A stretch of DNA of 18,741 bases from CAZJFH01 sp964545205 (lineage in GTDB: Bacteria; Pseudomonadota; Alphaproteobacteria; Rhodospirillales; Magnetospirillaceae). Below, piece after piece: positions 1-6,794 of this stretch. The notes beneath the pieces are model-generated. The model did not search any database, had not been told where the DNA came from, and was given only the letters and a program-made list of their open reading frames with translations. How positions within the stretch are numbered: position 1 is the stretch's first letter; each line of letters opens with the position of its first letter. A program made the position numbers and the translations under genes. Where the stretch lies: assembly GCA_964545205.1 (NCBI GenBank), contig CAZJFH010000091.1, positions 1 to 18,741 on the forward strand, read 5' to 3'.

Positions 1-7
1 CCTCACC

Positions 8-56
8 CTCCCAGCCTGCGGCTGGGCCCCTCCCTCTCCCCTCGAGGGAGAGGGGA
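8..56. repeat. REP-like double inverted repeat
   Basis: Two adjacent perfect stems are visible: CCAGCC-TGC-GGCTGG at 11-25 (extendable by one pair to 10-26) and CCCTCTCCC-CTCGA-GGGAGAGGG at 32-54. From memory, the flanking pyrimidine-rich sequence matches a dispersed intergenic element seen in many high-GC proteobacterial genomes. The second stem has no T-tract, so a role as intrinsic terminator is doubtful, although it could protect the 3' end of an upstream transcript. It lies 24 nt before the dmsC start. Copy number in this genome cannot be judged from the window. Confidence 0.6.
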
Positions 57-77
57 ATCAACGGAGTTGAAGAGCCC

Positions 78-1061
78 ATGCATCCCGCGTTTTCCGTCCT
101 GTTCCTCACCACGCTGATCGGCGCCGGCCAGGGCCTGCTGATGGCGCTGGTCACCGGCCAGTGGTACGTGGTCATCGGCGCCGAGGCGGTGCCGCTGCGC
201 GAAACGGGCGCCTTCTACGCCTGGGGCAGCCTGCTGGCGCTGGCGCTGCTGTCGCTGGGCCTGGTGGCGTCGTTCTTCCATCTGGCGCGGCCGATGCGCG
301 GCTGGCGGGCGATCGCGCGCTGGCGCACGTCGTGGCTGTCGCGCGAGGTGATCCTGCTGCCGGCGACGATGGGCCTGACCGCGCTCTACGGCCTGCTGCA
401 CGCGCTGGGCTGGACGGTGCCGCTGATGACCTTCCAGAACATGAAGACGCTGGACCTCACGATGGCCGCCGGCTTCGCCGCCGCCGCCGCCTCGGCGCTG
501 CTGTTCGTGTGCACCGGCATGATCTACGCCTGCGTCAAGTTCATCCGTGAATGGGCCAGCACCTGGACGGTGATCAACTTCACCCTGATGGGCCTGGCCT
601 CGGGCTTCACCCTGGCCACCGCCTACGCCGCCGCCTGGGGCAGCCAGATGGCGAGCTTCTTCGCCTGGGCGGCGGTGCTGCTGACCGCGGCGGCGCTGGT
701 CGGCAAGGCGATGGCGCTGTTCCGCAACGGCCGGCTGCCGGCGTTCCGGATGAAATCGGCGATCGGCGTCCACCACGACCAGATCCGCCAGATCACGCAG
801 GGCTTCCTGGGCGGCAGCTTCAACACCGACGAGTTCTTCGCCCCCGGCGGCCCGGACCTGCCCGGCCGCCTGACGCTGGCCGCCCTGGCCGCCGGCTTCG
901 TCGTCCCGCCGGCGCTGCTGCTGGGCGGCTTGATCAGCGGCCAGCCGGCGCTGTTCGCCCTGGCCTTCGTGGTCCAGTACCTCGGCCTGCTCGCCGAGCG
1001 CTGGGTGTTCTTCGCCTCGGGCCGCCATGTGCAGAACATCTACTACCAGGCGAAGGCGTGA
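78..1061 (+). CDS. dmsC: DMSO reductase-type anchor subunit DmsC
   Basis: A 327-aa integral membrane protein of the DmsC family, which anchors a molybdopterin DmsA/DmsB-type reductase and passes electrons from the quinol pool. The N-terminus (MHPAFSVLFLTTLIGAGQG) is typical of the family. About eight hydrophobic segments can be placed near residues 5-30, 46-70, 91-113, 131-153, 162-186, 192-215, 265-287 and 291-313, as in E. coli DmsC. The protein is somewhat longer than the E. coli one (about 287 aa), with a loop at about 216-263. The start ATG has a purine-rich stretch (GGAG at 63-66, GAAGAG at 69-74) in front. The catalytic and Fe-S subunits are not in the window and would be expected upstream. 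The real substrate (DMSO, TMAO, other oxides or a sulfur compound) cannot be told from the anchor alone. The 3' end abuts a hicA remnant. Confidence 0.88.
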   Translation: MHPAFSVLFLTTLIGAGQGLLMALVTGQWYVVIGAEAVPLRETGAFYAWGSLLALALLSLGLVASFFHLARPMRGWRAIARWRTSWLSREVILLPATMGLTALYGLLHALGWTVPLMTFQNMKTLDLTMAAGFAAAAASALLFVCTGMIYACVKFIREWASTWTVINFTLMGLASGFTLATAYAAAWGSQMASFFAWAAVLLTAAALVGKAMALFRNGRLPAFRMKSAIGVHHDQIRQITQGFLGGSFNTDEFFAPGGPDLPGRLTLAALAAGFVVPPALLLGGLISGQPALFALAFVVQYLGLLAERWVFFASGRHVQNIYYQAKA

Positions 1062-1068
1062 GCGGGCG

Positions 1069-1167
1069 TTGACCCGCCTGGTGACGGTGCCGCATCCGAA
1101 GCGCGAGCTGCCGATGGGCACCGTGAAGGCAATCGAGCGGCAAAGCGGCGTCAAGCTCACGAGGTGA
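1069..1167 (+). pseudogene. hicA: hicA toxin remnant (C-terminal third only)
   Basis: Reading in frame from 1069 gives about 32 codons ending at TGA 1165-1167. They include LVTVPHPKRELPMGTVKAIE and then a QSGVKL-type ending. This is the characteristic C-terminal strand and helix of HicA mRNA interferases (VTVPHP-K-ELP-GT-R-I-K-AG). The N-terminal half that carries the GSHH-type catalytic histidine is absent. The sequence upstream is the intact 3' end of dmsC in another frame, only 7 nt away. I see no start codon with a ribosome binding site, so this is most likely a 5'-truncated pseudogene left by a deletion. The stop overlaps a possible GTG of hicB (GTGA), the usual hicA-hicB arrangement. 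Confidence 0.8.
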
Positions 1168-1169
1168 TC

Positions 1170-1553
1170 ATGGCGGGCTACATCGCCTATCTGCGCAAGG
1201 ATTCGGACAGCGATTACGGCGTCGAGTTTCCCGACCTGCCGGGCTGCTTCAGCGCCGGCCGCACATTGGAAGAGGCGCGGGCGATGGGGGCGGAGGCGCT
1301 GGCCGGCCACATCGCCGTCCTGCAGGAGCTGGGCCAGCCGGTGCCGCCGCCGTCGAGCCTCGACCAGTTGGCGGGCGATCCGCACCGGGGCGAGGCCCTG
1401 TTGGTGATGATCGAACTCGACCCCGCGTTGCTGAAATCGGAGCGCGTCAACGTGATGCTGCCGCGCGGCCTGCTGGCGCGCATCGATGCGGCCAGCGGCG
1501 GCAACCGCTCGCGGTTCCTCGCCGAGGCGGCAGAACGCCGGCTTTCGGATTAG
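1170..1553 (+). CDS. hicB: HicB family antitoxin with C-terminal RHH domain
   Basis: A 127-aa protein. The N-terminal partial RNase H-like fold is typical of HicB: GYIAYL, then YGVEFPDLPGCFSAG near residues 16-30, and the TLEEA helix. The C-terminus (VNVMLPRGLLARIDAAS, about 93-109, then NRSRFLAEAA) is a ribbon-helix-helix DNA-binding domain, as in HicBs that autorepress their operon. I chose ATG 1170 because GAGG at 1161-1164 sits 5 nt before it. A GTG at 1164 would add two residues. The partner toxin is reduced to a fragment just upstream, so this is an orphan antitoxin that may still bind DNA or neutralise a HicA encoded elsewhere. Confidence 0.88.
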   Translation: MAGYIAYLRKDSDSDYGVEFPDLPGCFSAGRTLEEARAMGAEALAGHIAVLQELGQPVPPPSSLDQLAGDPHRGEALLVMIELDPALLKSERVNVMLPRGLLARIDAASGGNRSRFLAEAAERRLSD

Positions 1554-1580
1554 GCTGGGTAATTAGGCTGGGTAGTTAGG
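1549..1580. repeat. 13-bp tandem repeat over convergent stop codons
   Basis: The unit ATTAGGCTGGGTA occurs perfectly at 1549-1561 and 1562-1574, with a partial third copy (GTTAGG) at 1575-1580. The hicB stop TAG (1551-1553) lies in the first copy, and the minus-strand stop of the small gene (1578-1576) lies in the partial copy. Slipped-strand duplication at the junction of two convergent genes is the simple explanation. Confidence 0.85.
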
Positions 1581-1818
1581 ACAGCGGCCACTCAATCCAG
1601 CCCTTTACATTGATGCTCGGCGAAATGCCGCGCGCCTTCAGATGTGCAACCAGCGTCGGATGGTTTTCGGGGACAATGCCGTCGTGGTTTGCTCTAAAGC
1701 ATGTATGGCAAACCATGATCCCCCAAGCGCCGATGTGTTTGCCATGGTACGCGTGCGGCTCGTATTGGAATTCCTGATGACAAAGGAAGCATTTTTCCGC
1801 GGCTTTGTAGTCGTTCAT
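1576..1818 (-). CDS. small Cys/His protein, probable zinc-binding, unknown function
   Basis: An 80-aa protein with two CxxC pairs, C10-F-L-C13 and C37-H-T-C40, spaced as in treble-clef or rubredoxin-like zinc knuckles. Several histidines lie between or after them (H14, H22, H25, H28, H45, H53). The remainder (HAYHGKHIGAWG, VCHTCFRANHDGI) looks like a conserved hypothetical protein. I cannot name the family; a degenerate HNH-type finger is possible. The start at 1818 has GGAGGG about 8 nt upstream. The gene lies 27 nt downstream of ppc on the same strand, so it could be read on the ppc transcript. Its sequence is visibly richer in A+T than its neighbours, which hints at later acquisition. Confidence 0.7.
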   Translation of the reverse strand: MNDYKAAEKCFLCHQEFQYEPHAYHGKHIGAWGIMVCHTCFRANHDGIVPENHPTLVAHLKARGISPSINVKGWIEWPLS

Positions 1819-1845
1819 CCTTGGTTCCCTCCGGCGCCTGAGTAA

Positions 1846-4641
1846 CTACCCCGTGTTCCGCAAGCCCGCCGCGACGGCGTTGATCGAGCGCAGGAGCGGC
1901 ATCAGCCATTCCTGGCGGGCGTCCTCGTCGTCGCCGGCTTCGCGCCAGCGGCGCAGAGCCGCGACCTGGATGTGGTTGAGCGGGTCGAGATAGGGGTCGC
2001 GCCGGGCCAGCGAGCGGGCGAGGCCGGGGACGTGCTCGAGGATGTCGCGGCGCTGCATGACCAGGCGCATCTGGTCCTCGGTGCGGTCGTGCTCGGCGGC
2101 GATGCGGCCGAAGATCGCGGCGCAGGTGTCGCGGTCGTCGCACAGGGCGACGTATTCGCGGGCGATCGACAGGTCCGACTTGCTGAGCGCCATGGCGCTG
2201 TTCGAGATCAGGGCGCGAAAGAACGGCCAGTCGCGCCACATCGCCCGCAGGATGGCCAGCCGTTCGGGATCGCCGCCGTGCCACGAGGCGATGGCCTCGC
2301 CGATGCCGTACCAGGCCGGCAGCGTCTGGCGCGACTGGCCCCAGCCGAACACCCACGGGATGGCGCGGACCGAGTATTTCGAGCGGTCGGCCTTCTTGCG
2401 ATGCGACGGCCGCGAGCCGATGTTGAGCAGCCCGATCTCCGAGACCGGCGTCGCCTCGTAGAAATAGTCGATGAAGCCCGGCGTCCGGTCGGTCAGGTCG
2501 CGATAGGCGTCTTCGCCGCGCCGCGCCAGTTCCTCCATCACCGCCATGTGTTCCGGCCGGTCGGGCGTGCAGGCGACGGTGAGGCAGCGGCTGGCCTTGA
2601 TCAGGCCGGTGATGCCCATGGTCAGCTCGTAGACCGCGGTGTCGGCGTTGGCGTATTTGGCCGCCAGCACCTCGCCCTGCTCGGTGAACTTGATCTCGCC
2701 GTTCAGGGTGCCCGGCGGCTGCGCCAGGATGGCGTCGTGGGTGGGGCCGCCGCCGCGCCCCACCGTGCCGCCGCGGCCGTGGAAGATGCGGCAGCCGACG
2801 CCGTGGCGGTCGGCGGTCGCCATGATCGCCTTCTGCGCCTGGTAGAGACTCCAACTCGACGACAGGATGCCGCCGTCCTTGGACGAATCGGAATAGCCCA
2901 GCATCACCTCCTGGACGTCGCCCGAGGCGGCGAGCAGCGCGCGGTAGCCGGGCAGGGCCAGCAGCCGCTCCAGCACCGGCTCGACCCGGTGCAGGTCGTC
3001 GATGGTCTCGAACAGCGGCGAGACGCGCAGGTCGCAATGCCAGGTGCCGTCGAGGCGCCGCCCGAGCAGGCCGGCGAAGCTGGCGAGGAACATCACCTCC
3101 AGCACGTGGCTGGCGCGGTGGGTCATCGAGATCACGTAGGCGCCGAGCACGCGCGGGCTGATCTCGCCGCGCAGGGCGGCCATCGTGCGCAGGACCGCCA
3201 GGGTCTCCTGCGTCTCGGCCGACAGGTCCTCGCAATAGAGCAGCGGCGTGCCGCCATGCGCGAGCATCTCGTCGAGGATCCGGCAGCGCGCCTCTTCGTC
3301 CAGCGCCGCGTAGTCGGGCAGGTTGGGCGCCTTGGCGAACAGCTCGGCGACGGCCTCGGTGTGGCGGGTCGATTCCTGGCGGATGTCGAGCTCGAACAGG
3401 AAGAAGCCGAAGGTGCGCGCCTGCAGGATCAGGTCCTTGAGCTCGGCCTCGGCGACGACGCGGTCGCCGTGGCTGCACAGGCTTTCGTGCATGGTCTCGA
3501 GGTCGGCCAGGAACTCGTCCTCGCCGGCATAGCCGCCGGCGGCGCCCGGGTCGGGCCGGCCGTCGAGCAGCGCGTCGAGCCGCGTCATCTGGCGGCCCAG
3601 GCGCCAGTGCATCAGGCTGAGGCTGCGCCGGTAGGGCTCGGTGGCGTAGCGCCACGGCTTGTCGTGGAAGGCCGTCGCGACGAGGTCGGCATCGGCGTCC
3701 ATGCGCGCCTGGAAGGCGGGCGAGACCGTCACCAGGGTCGAGGAATGGGTGAGCTGCTGCGACAGCTCCTCGAGCCGGCCGCGGTAAAGGCGCAGCACCT
3801 CGCGGGCCTGCAGCCACACCGCCTGGCGGGTGATGTCGTGGGTGACGAAGGGATTGCCGTCGCGGTCGCCGCCGATCCACGAGCCGAAGCGCAGGAACGG
3901 CGGTGCCGCCGCCGCGCCTTCGCCGTAGACGCCGGCGACGGCGCGTTCGAGATTGCGGTACACCCGCGGCACCGCCTCGAACAGCGTTTCGCGGAAATAG
4001 AACAGCCCGGTCTTGACCTCGTCGAGCACGCCCGGCTTCTGCGAGCGCACCTCGTCGGTCTTCCACAGCGTCTGAATCAGGGTCAGCAGCCGCTGCTCGA
4101 CCACCCGCCGCTGGTACTCGCCGAGATAGGGATCGTTGAGGCGCTTGGCGGTGACGTAGAGCCGGCGCTGCAGTTCCAGCACGGTGCGGCGCCGGGCCTC
4201 GGTCGGGTGCGCCGTGATCACCGGCTGGAACCGCAGCCGGTCCAGCAGCTCCTGGAGCTTGTCGGCGGTCACGCCCTGGTCGCGCAGGGTGCGCAGGGTG
4301 TCGTCGAACGAGCCGTACCACAGGCGCGCGCCGCGATCGACCTGACGCCGGCGCAACTGGTGCGCCCAGTCCTCCTCGGCGATGTTGGACAGCAGGAAAT
4401 AGATCGAGAAGGCGCGCACGACATGCGCGAGGGTCTGCGGCTCCAGCCTGCCGATCAGCGCCATCAGCTCGCGGCGGTCGGCCAGGTGCTCGTCCTTGCG
4501 CAGGGCGATGAAGCCCTTGCGCAGCATCTCCACCGTCTCCAGCACTTGCGGCCTTTCCTGCTCGGCGAGCACGGTGCCGAGAAGCTGTCCGAACAGCCGG
4601 ACACGGGCGCGGAGGTCCTTGTCGTCGAGGGCGTGCATCAT
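1846..4641 (-). CDS. ppc: phosphoenolpyruvate carboxylase
   Basis: A 931-aa cytoplasmic enzyme that carboxylates PEP with bicarbonate to oxaloacetate, replenishing the TCA cycle. Family landmarks appear in order: TAHPTEA at 143-149 with the catalytic histidine (H145), GGDRDGNPFVT at 257-267, LGYSDSSKDGG at 581-591, the glycine-rich loop FHGRGGTVGRGGGP at 620-633, and the invariant C-terminal RNTG (928-931). The length fits bacterial PEPC (about 880-940). Two in-frame ATGs (4641 and 4638) open the gene and I see no strong Shine-Dalgarno in front, so the start could be either. Transcription probably comes from the promoter at 4692-4720. Nothing looks broken. Allosteric behaviour cannot be read from sequence with confidence. 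Confidence 0.97.
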   Translation of the reverse strand: MMHALDDKDLRARVRLFGQLLGTVLAEQERPQVLETVEMLRKGFIALRKDEHLADRRELMALIGRLEPQTLAHVVRAFSIYFLLSNIAEEDWAHQLRRRQVDRGARLWYGSFDDTLRTLRDQGVTADKLQELLDRLRFQPVITAHPTEARRRTVLELQRRLYVTAKRLNDPYLGEYQRRVVEQRLLTLIQTLWKTDEVRSQKPGVLDEVKTGLFYFRETLFEAVPRVYRNLERAVAGVYGEGAAAAPPFLRFGSWIGGDRDGNPFVTHDITRQAVWLQAREVLRLYRGRLEELSQQLTHSSTLVTVSPAFQARMDADADLVATAFHDKPWRYATEPYRRSLSLMHWRLGRQMTRLDALLDGRPDPGAAGGYAGEDEFLADLETMHESLCSHGDRVVAEAELKDLILQARTFGFFLFELDIRQESTRHTEAVAELFAKAPNLPDYAALDEEARCRILDEMLAHGGTPLLYCEDLSAETQETLAVLRTMAALRGEISPRVLGAYVISMTHRASHVLEVMFLASFAGLLGRRLDGTWHCDLRVSPLFETIDDLHRVEPVLERLLALPGYRALLAASGDVQEVMLGYSDSSKDGGILSSSWSLYQAQKAIMATADRHGVGCRIFHGRGGTVGRGGGPTHDAILAQPPGTLNGEIKFTEQGEVLAAKYANADTAVYELTMGITGLIKASRCLTVACTPDRPEHMAVMEELARRGEDAYRDLTDRTPGFIDYFYEATPVSEIGLLNIGSRPSHRKKADRSKYSVRAIPWVFGWGQSRQTLPAWYGIGEAIASWHGGDPERLAILRAMWRDWPFFRALISNSAMALSKSDLSIAREYVALCDDRDTCAAIFGRIAAEHDRTEDQMRLVMQRRDILEHVPGLARSLARRDPYLDPLNHIQVAALRRWREAGDDEDARQEWLMPLLRSINAVAAGLRNTG

Positions 4642-4691
4642 GTCTCGGCTTGCCGAACAGGTGGGGAGGCGGGCGGAAGCCCTGGGCGCCG

Positions 4692-4720
4692 ATTATGGGC
4701 GATCGCCGGGGCCGTGGCAA
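4692..4720 (-). promoter_or_regulatory. sigma70-type promoter of ppc
   Basis: On the minus strand TTGCCA (4720-4715) and CATAAT (4697-4692) each match the consensus at 5 of 6 positions and are separated by exactly 17 nt. The start of transcription would fall near 4685, giving a leader of about 44 nt before the ppc ATG. The call rests on sequence match and position only. Confidence 0.6.
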
Positions 4721-5049
4721 CGGCCGCCGGAGCTTTTCCGAGCGGCCGGCGCCGGGCGCCTTAAAGTCTCCCCGGCAGTACCGGGCCGACGATTACTGGC
4801 GCTTCCTGCCGAATCGCGTTCCGGACCAAGTCGAACATGCAATGTGGATGGCGTCATCGGGGAAAAATCCTGGACCGACCAGGGGCAAAATACTGCTGCA
4901 TTCCGCAACGGCGGCCGACGACGGCGGCGAGATCGGCCGTGCGTTCATGCCCGGACTGCGAACCGCGCCGGTTCACCGCGCCCGGCCTGCGCCGCGTCCG
5001 GTTGCCGGCGGCGTGAACATCGGCGGTGCAGTCGTGTTGTTCTGCACGA
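4721..5049. other. intergenic region, no convincing gene
   Basis: About 330 bp between the ppc promoter and the next plausible gene. Open frames cross it on both strands (for example plus-strand 4650-5306), but their translations are Arg/Pro/Gly-rich, without hydrophobic periodicity or recognisable motifs. Part of it (about 4800-4910) is more A+T-rich than the neighbouring genes. I see no tRNA, rRNA or clear terminator. Confidence 0.5.
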
Positions 5050-5259
5050 ATGGACACCGACGCTCAGACCCGAGAAGCCAGTGGCCGCCGAACGGGCGCC
5101 TTCCAATCGGCCGCCCGGATGACGGGGGCCGTCATCGTGTCGGTAGCCAAAGCCGTCGCGTGGACGATGGCAATGGCGGTCACGATTGCCGGCATCGTGT
5201 TCGTCGGCGGCGGCTTCATCGGGGTTCTCGTTTTCGGCTGGCGCGCCTTGCTCGGCTGA
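5050..5259 (+). CDS. small hydrophobic membrane protein, unknown
   Basis: From ATG 5050 this encodes 69 aa: a polar, Arg-containing N-terminus, then a long hydrophobic stretch (about residues 25-68) that could form two transmembrane helices, ending FGWRALLG. No Shine-Dalgarno is obvious before 5050, and an ATG at 5119 (MTGAVIV) is an alternative start. I recognise no family. Support comes from the coherent membrane-type composition of the frame and from the lack of any better frame here. Confidence 0.4.
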   Translation: MDTDAQTREASGRRTGAFQSAARMTGAVIVSVAKAVAWTMAMAVTIAGIVFVGGGFIGVLVFGWRALLG

Positions 5260-5278
5260 AGCGGGCTGGGCTCGCCCG

Positions 5279-5307
5279 TTGCCTCGGTAGAATTACGGTT
5301 CGTTAAT
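5279..5307 (+). promoter_or_regulatory. candidate promoter before the small membrane-protein genes
   Basis: TTGCCT at 5279-5284 and GTTAAT at 5302-5307 (4 of 6 matches each) are 17 nt apart in a locally A+T-rich stretch. They would start transcription near 5314, upstream of the gene at 5368. The matches are modest, so this is tentative. Confidence 0.35.
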
Positions 5308-5367
5308 TTGCGCTGGCGGCGCGGCGGTGCTACCGATGGAGACACTAGAGGAACCGTCGCAAGCGCC

Positions 5368-5622
5368 ATGAACCATCTGCCCACACCTGCCCCGGCCCGG
5401 TCCGCAACCGTTCCTGCCAGCGCCAAGCGCGCGCGGCTCGAGCGGCGTCGGTCGGCCGCCAAGTGGGGCATGGTCGCGGCGCTCGGCGTGCTCGTCGTCA
5501 CCGGCTACCTCAAGCGCAGCCGTCACGCGCGGCTGCTGCACGTGGCGGCCGGCGGGGCGTTGCTCGGGCTGTCGTATTGGCACCAGACCCTCTATGTGAG
5601 CGATCCGCGCCGGCACTTGTAG
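5368..5622 (+). CDS. small two-TM membrane protein, unknown
   Basis: From ATG 5368 this gives 84 aa. A Pro/Ala-rich, then strongly basic N-terminus (KRARLERRR) is followed by two likely helices, WGMVAALGVLVVTGYL and LLHVAAGGALLGLSYW, with a short basic loop (KRSRHAR) between them. By the positive-inside rule both the N-terminus and that loop would favour the cytoplasm, so topology is unclear. An earlier in-frame start at 5308 would add 20 residues. No family recognised. It lies about 100 bp before the DUF2946 gene and may be cotranscribed with it. Confidence 0.55.
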   Translation: MNHLPTPAPARSATVPASAKRARLERRRSAAKWGMVAALGVLVVTGYLKRSRHARLLHVAAGGALLGLSYWHQTLYVSDPRRHL

Positions 5623-5635
5623 GCGGCGGCGCGGA

Positions 5636-5652
5636 GCGAGTGGCGAACTCGC
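5636..5652 (+). other. short hairpin in the leader of the DUF2946 gene
   Basis: GCGAGT (5636-5641) and ACTCGC (5647-5652) form a perfect 6-bp stem with a GGCGA loop, within the 101-nt gap between the two small genes. There is no T-tract after it. I looked for conserved riboswitch cores (cobalamin, glycine) in this leader and saw none. Confidence 0.3.
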
Positions 5653-5723
5653 GCAGGCGGGAGAACCTGTGGCTGAACTCCGGCGCAGACCGGACCGGAA
5701 CCAAGGTTGGAGAGCGAAGATCG

Positions 5724-6083
5724 ATGTCGGTGCGCAGCCGACCCCGCATTGGCCTTTGGCTGGGCGTGCTCGCCCTGCTGCTGCACGCCCTGGTGCCGCT
5801 GGCGCCGGCCTGGGCGCTGGACGACGCCGATTCCGCCACCTTCCCCGCCGCCTGCAGCCTTCTTGCCGCCGAACAGCCGGTCGAAGACGGCGGCGCGGCC
5901 GATCCCGGCCGCTGCCCGCTATGCCTGGCGCAGGGCGCCGGACCGGCGCTGATGCCGGGCCCGCCTGGCCTGCCCGTCGCCCATGCCGTCCCGTTGCGCT
6001 ATGCCGTACCCGAAATCGCGGCGGATGCCAGGCCCGCTGCCGTCGCCCGGGCCCTTCCACGCGGCCCGCCGCACGCCATCTGA
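5724..6083 (+). CDS. DUF2946 family exported protein (CPLC motif)
   Basis: A 119-aa protein. A hydrophobic N-terminal signal or anchor (IGLWLGVLALLLHALVPLAPAWA, about 9-31) is followed by a low-complexity Ala/Pro/Gly region, a CPLC pair at residues 64-67, and a C-terminal Arg-Gly-Pro-Pro tail. This layout, with the -ARGPP-type ending, is characteristic of the DUF2946 family, often found next to copper or other metal uptake and resistance genes. The periplasm-facing cysteine pair could hold a metal ion. The function is not established. I chose ATG 5724, which follows GGAGAGCGAAG (5709-5719). The position ahead of the copper-type cluster fits the family's usual context. Confidence 0.65.
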   Translation: MSVRSRPRIGLWLGVLALLLHALVPLAPAWALDDADSATFPAACSLLAAEQPVEDGGAADPGRCPLCLAQGAGPALMPGPPGLPVAHAVPLRYAVPEIAADARPAAVARALPRGPPHAI

Positions 6084-6149
6084 CGAGAAAGCGCCGCCGC
6101 CGGGCCGCCCCGCGGTGGCGGAACACCCTTCAACGTCATGGTGGTCGTC

Positions 6150-6326
6150 ATGTCCAAGACCGAATCCCGTCCGCACTCTCCGTCCACCGGCTCGCTGGCC
6201 GTCGGCACCGGCCTGACCCTGGCCTCGCTGATCCTGATCCCGGCCCTGTCGCAGAGCCTCGGCATGGGGCCGAGCCTGACCAGTGCCGTACGCATCCTGC
6301 TGATGAAGGCTGCCGCGAAGATCTGA
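6150..6326 (+). CDS. small single-TM protein, unknown
   Basis: From ATG 6150 this gives 58 aa: a polar Ser/Pro/His N-terminus, one hydrophobic segment (about residues 20-37, VGTGLTLASLILIPALSQ), and a short Met- and Lys-containing tail ending LLMKAAAKI. A second ATG at 6138 would add MVVV. I recognise no family. It lies between the DUF2946 gene and the A+T-rich promoter-like region of the following operon. Confidence 0.45.
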   Translation: MSKTESRPHSPSTGSLAVGTGLTLASLILIPALSQSLGMGPSLTSAVRILLMKAAAKI

Positions 6327-6390
6327 GCCAGGGGCTTGCGACGCCCGGCGGGCGGCTTCCGCCCGGAAGTCGGGTCCCACCCCTCCCCAT

Positions 6391-6453
6391 TTGTGATAGA
6401 GGGTGCATTAGAATCACCTTATACTTATGTTGAAAGCGACGTCTTCGGGGGGT
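6391..6453 (+). promoter_or_regulatory. A+T-rich promoter/operator region of the copper-type operon
   Basis: A sharp A+T-rich island in otherwise very GC-rich DNA. TATACT (6420-6425) is a good -10 candidate, but no -35 stands at 16-18 nt. Instead there are inverted half-sites: GTGAT (6393-6397)/ATCAC (6413-6417), and GGTG (6402-6405)/CACC (6415-6418) around CATTAGAAT. This would suit an activator-dependent promoter. GGGGGGTG (6447-6454) is the ribosome binding site for the next gene. The regulator is not identified, and the palindromes do not match a CueR-type operator as I know it. Confidence 0.45.
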
Positions 6454-6458
6454 GCGCC

Positions 6459-6794
6459 ATGCCGGCGCCGGGGGATGGAAAGCAGCGTGCGCGGTGGCGC
6501 AAGTCCGGGCTGGCGGCGGGGCTGTTCGCCGCCGGGCTGACCGGGCTGCTCGCCTCGTTCGTCGACGCCGCCGCCCGCCGCGCCGCCGCCGCTCCCGCCA
6601 TCGCCGAGAAGGCCGCCCTGGTGCGCGCCCTCGAACTGACCGACCTGTGCCTGTTCACCGAGGCACGCTACACCCGCCACCCGTCGCAGGCCGACCTCCA
6701 CACGCCCTTCCAGGACCATCCGCTCGCCTTCGAGCACTTCCCCTCCGGATCGCTGCTGTCGCCGCCCGCCACCCTTCGCGAGGTGGCGCGATGA
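6459..6794 (+). CDS. membrane-anchored protein with conserved ARYTRHPSQAD-type region, unknown
   Basis: A 111-aa protein. A basic N-terminus is followed by one transmembrane helix (about 17-37, GLAAGLFAAGLTGLLASFVDA) and a probably periplasmic C-terminal half rich in His, Phe and Pro (LFTEARYTRHPSQADLHTPF, then DHPLAFEHFPSGSL). That segment looks conserved rather than random. I associate similar sequences with MacB-type ABC permease neighbourhoods but cannot name a family. It is the first gene of the tight operon: GGGGGGTG precedes its ATG, and its stop overlaps the permease start (ATGA, 6791-6794). The clustered His residues could bind metal, which is inference. Confidence 0.65.
   Translation: MPAPGDGKQRARWRKSGLAAGLFAAGLTGLLASFVDAAARRAAAAPAIAEKAALVRALELTDLCLFTEARYTRHPSQADLHTPFQDHPLAFEHFPSGSLLSPPATLREVAR

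Noticed and set aside
32..54. Intrinsic terminator of an upstream gene
   Set aside because: The stem is good but there is no T-tract on either side; a dispersed REP-like element explains it better.
3..1385. Minus-strand open frame across dmsC and hicB
   Set aside because: It spans two well-supported genes and the hicA remnant, and its translation is Arg/Gln/Gly-rich with no recognisable motif.
1972..4764. Very long open frame on the plus strand antisense to ppc (about 930 codons)
   Set aside because: It mirrors ppc codon for codon; its product is His/Arg/Gln/Gly/Ala repeats without domains. Long antisense frames are expected in very GC-rich genes.
4721..5049. Insertion sequence or transposase remnant in the gap upstream of ppc
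   Set aside because: No terminal inverted repeats, target duplications or transposase motifs could be found on either strand.
5623..5723. Possible riboswitch before the DUF2946 gene
   Set aside because: Only a single 6-bp hairpin is clear; no conserved cobalamin, glycine or other riboswitch core is present.
6391..6453. CueR/MerR-type operator before the copper-type operon
   Set aside because: No 19-20 nt spaced -35/-10 pair and no match to the known CueR dyad; the palindromes present are of a different kind.
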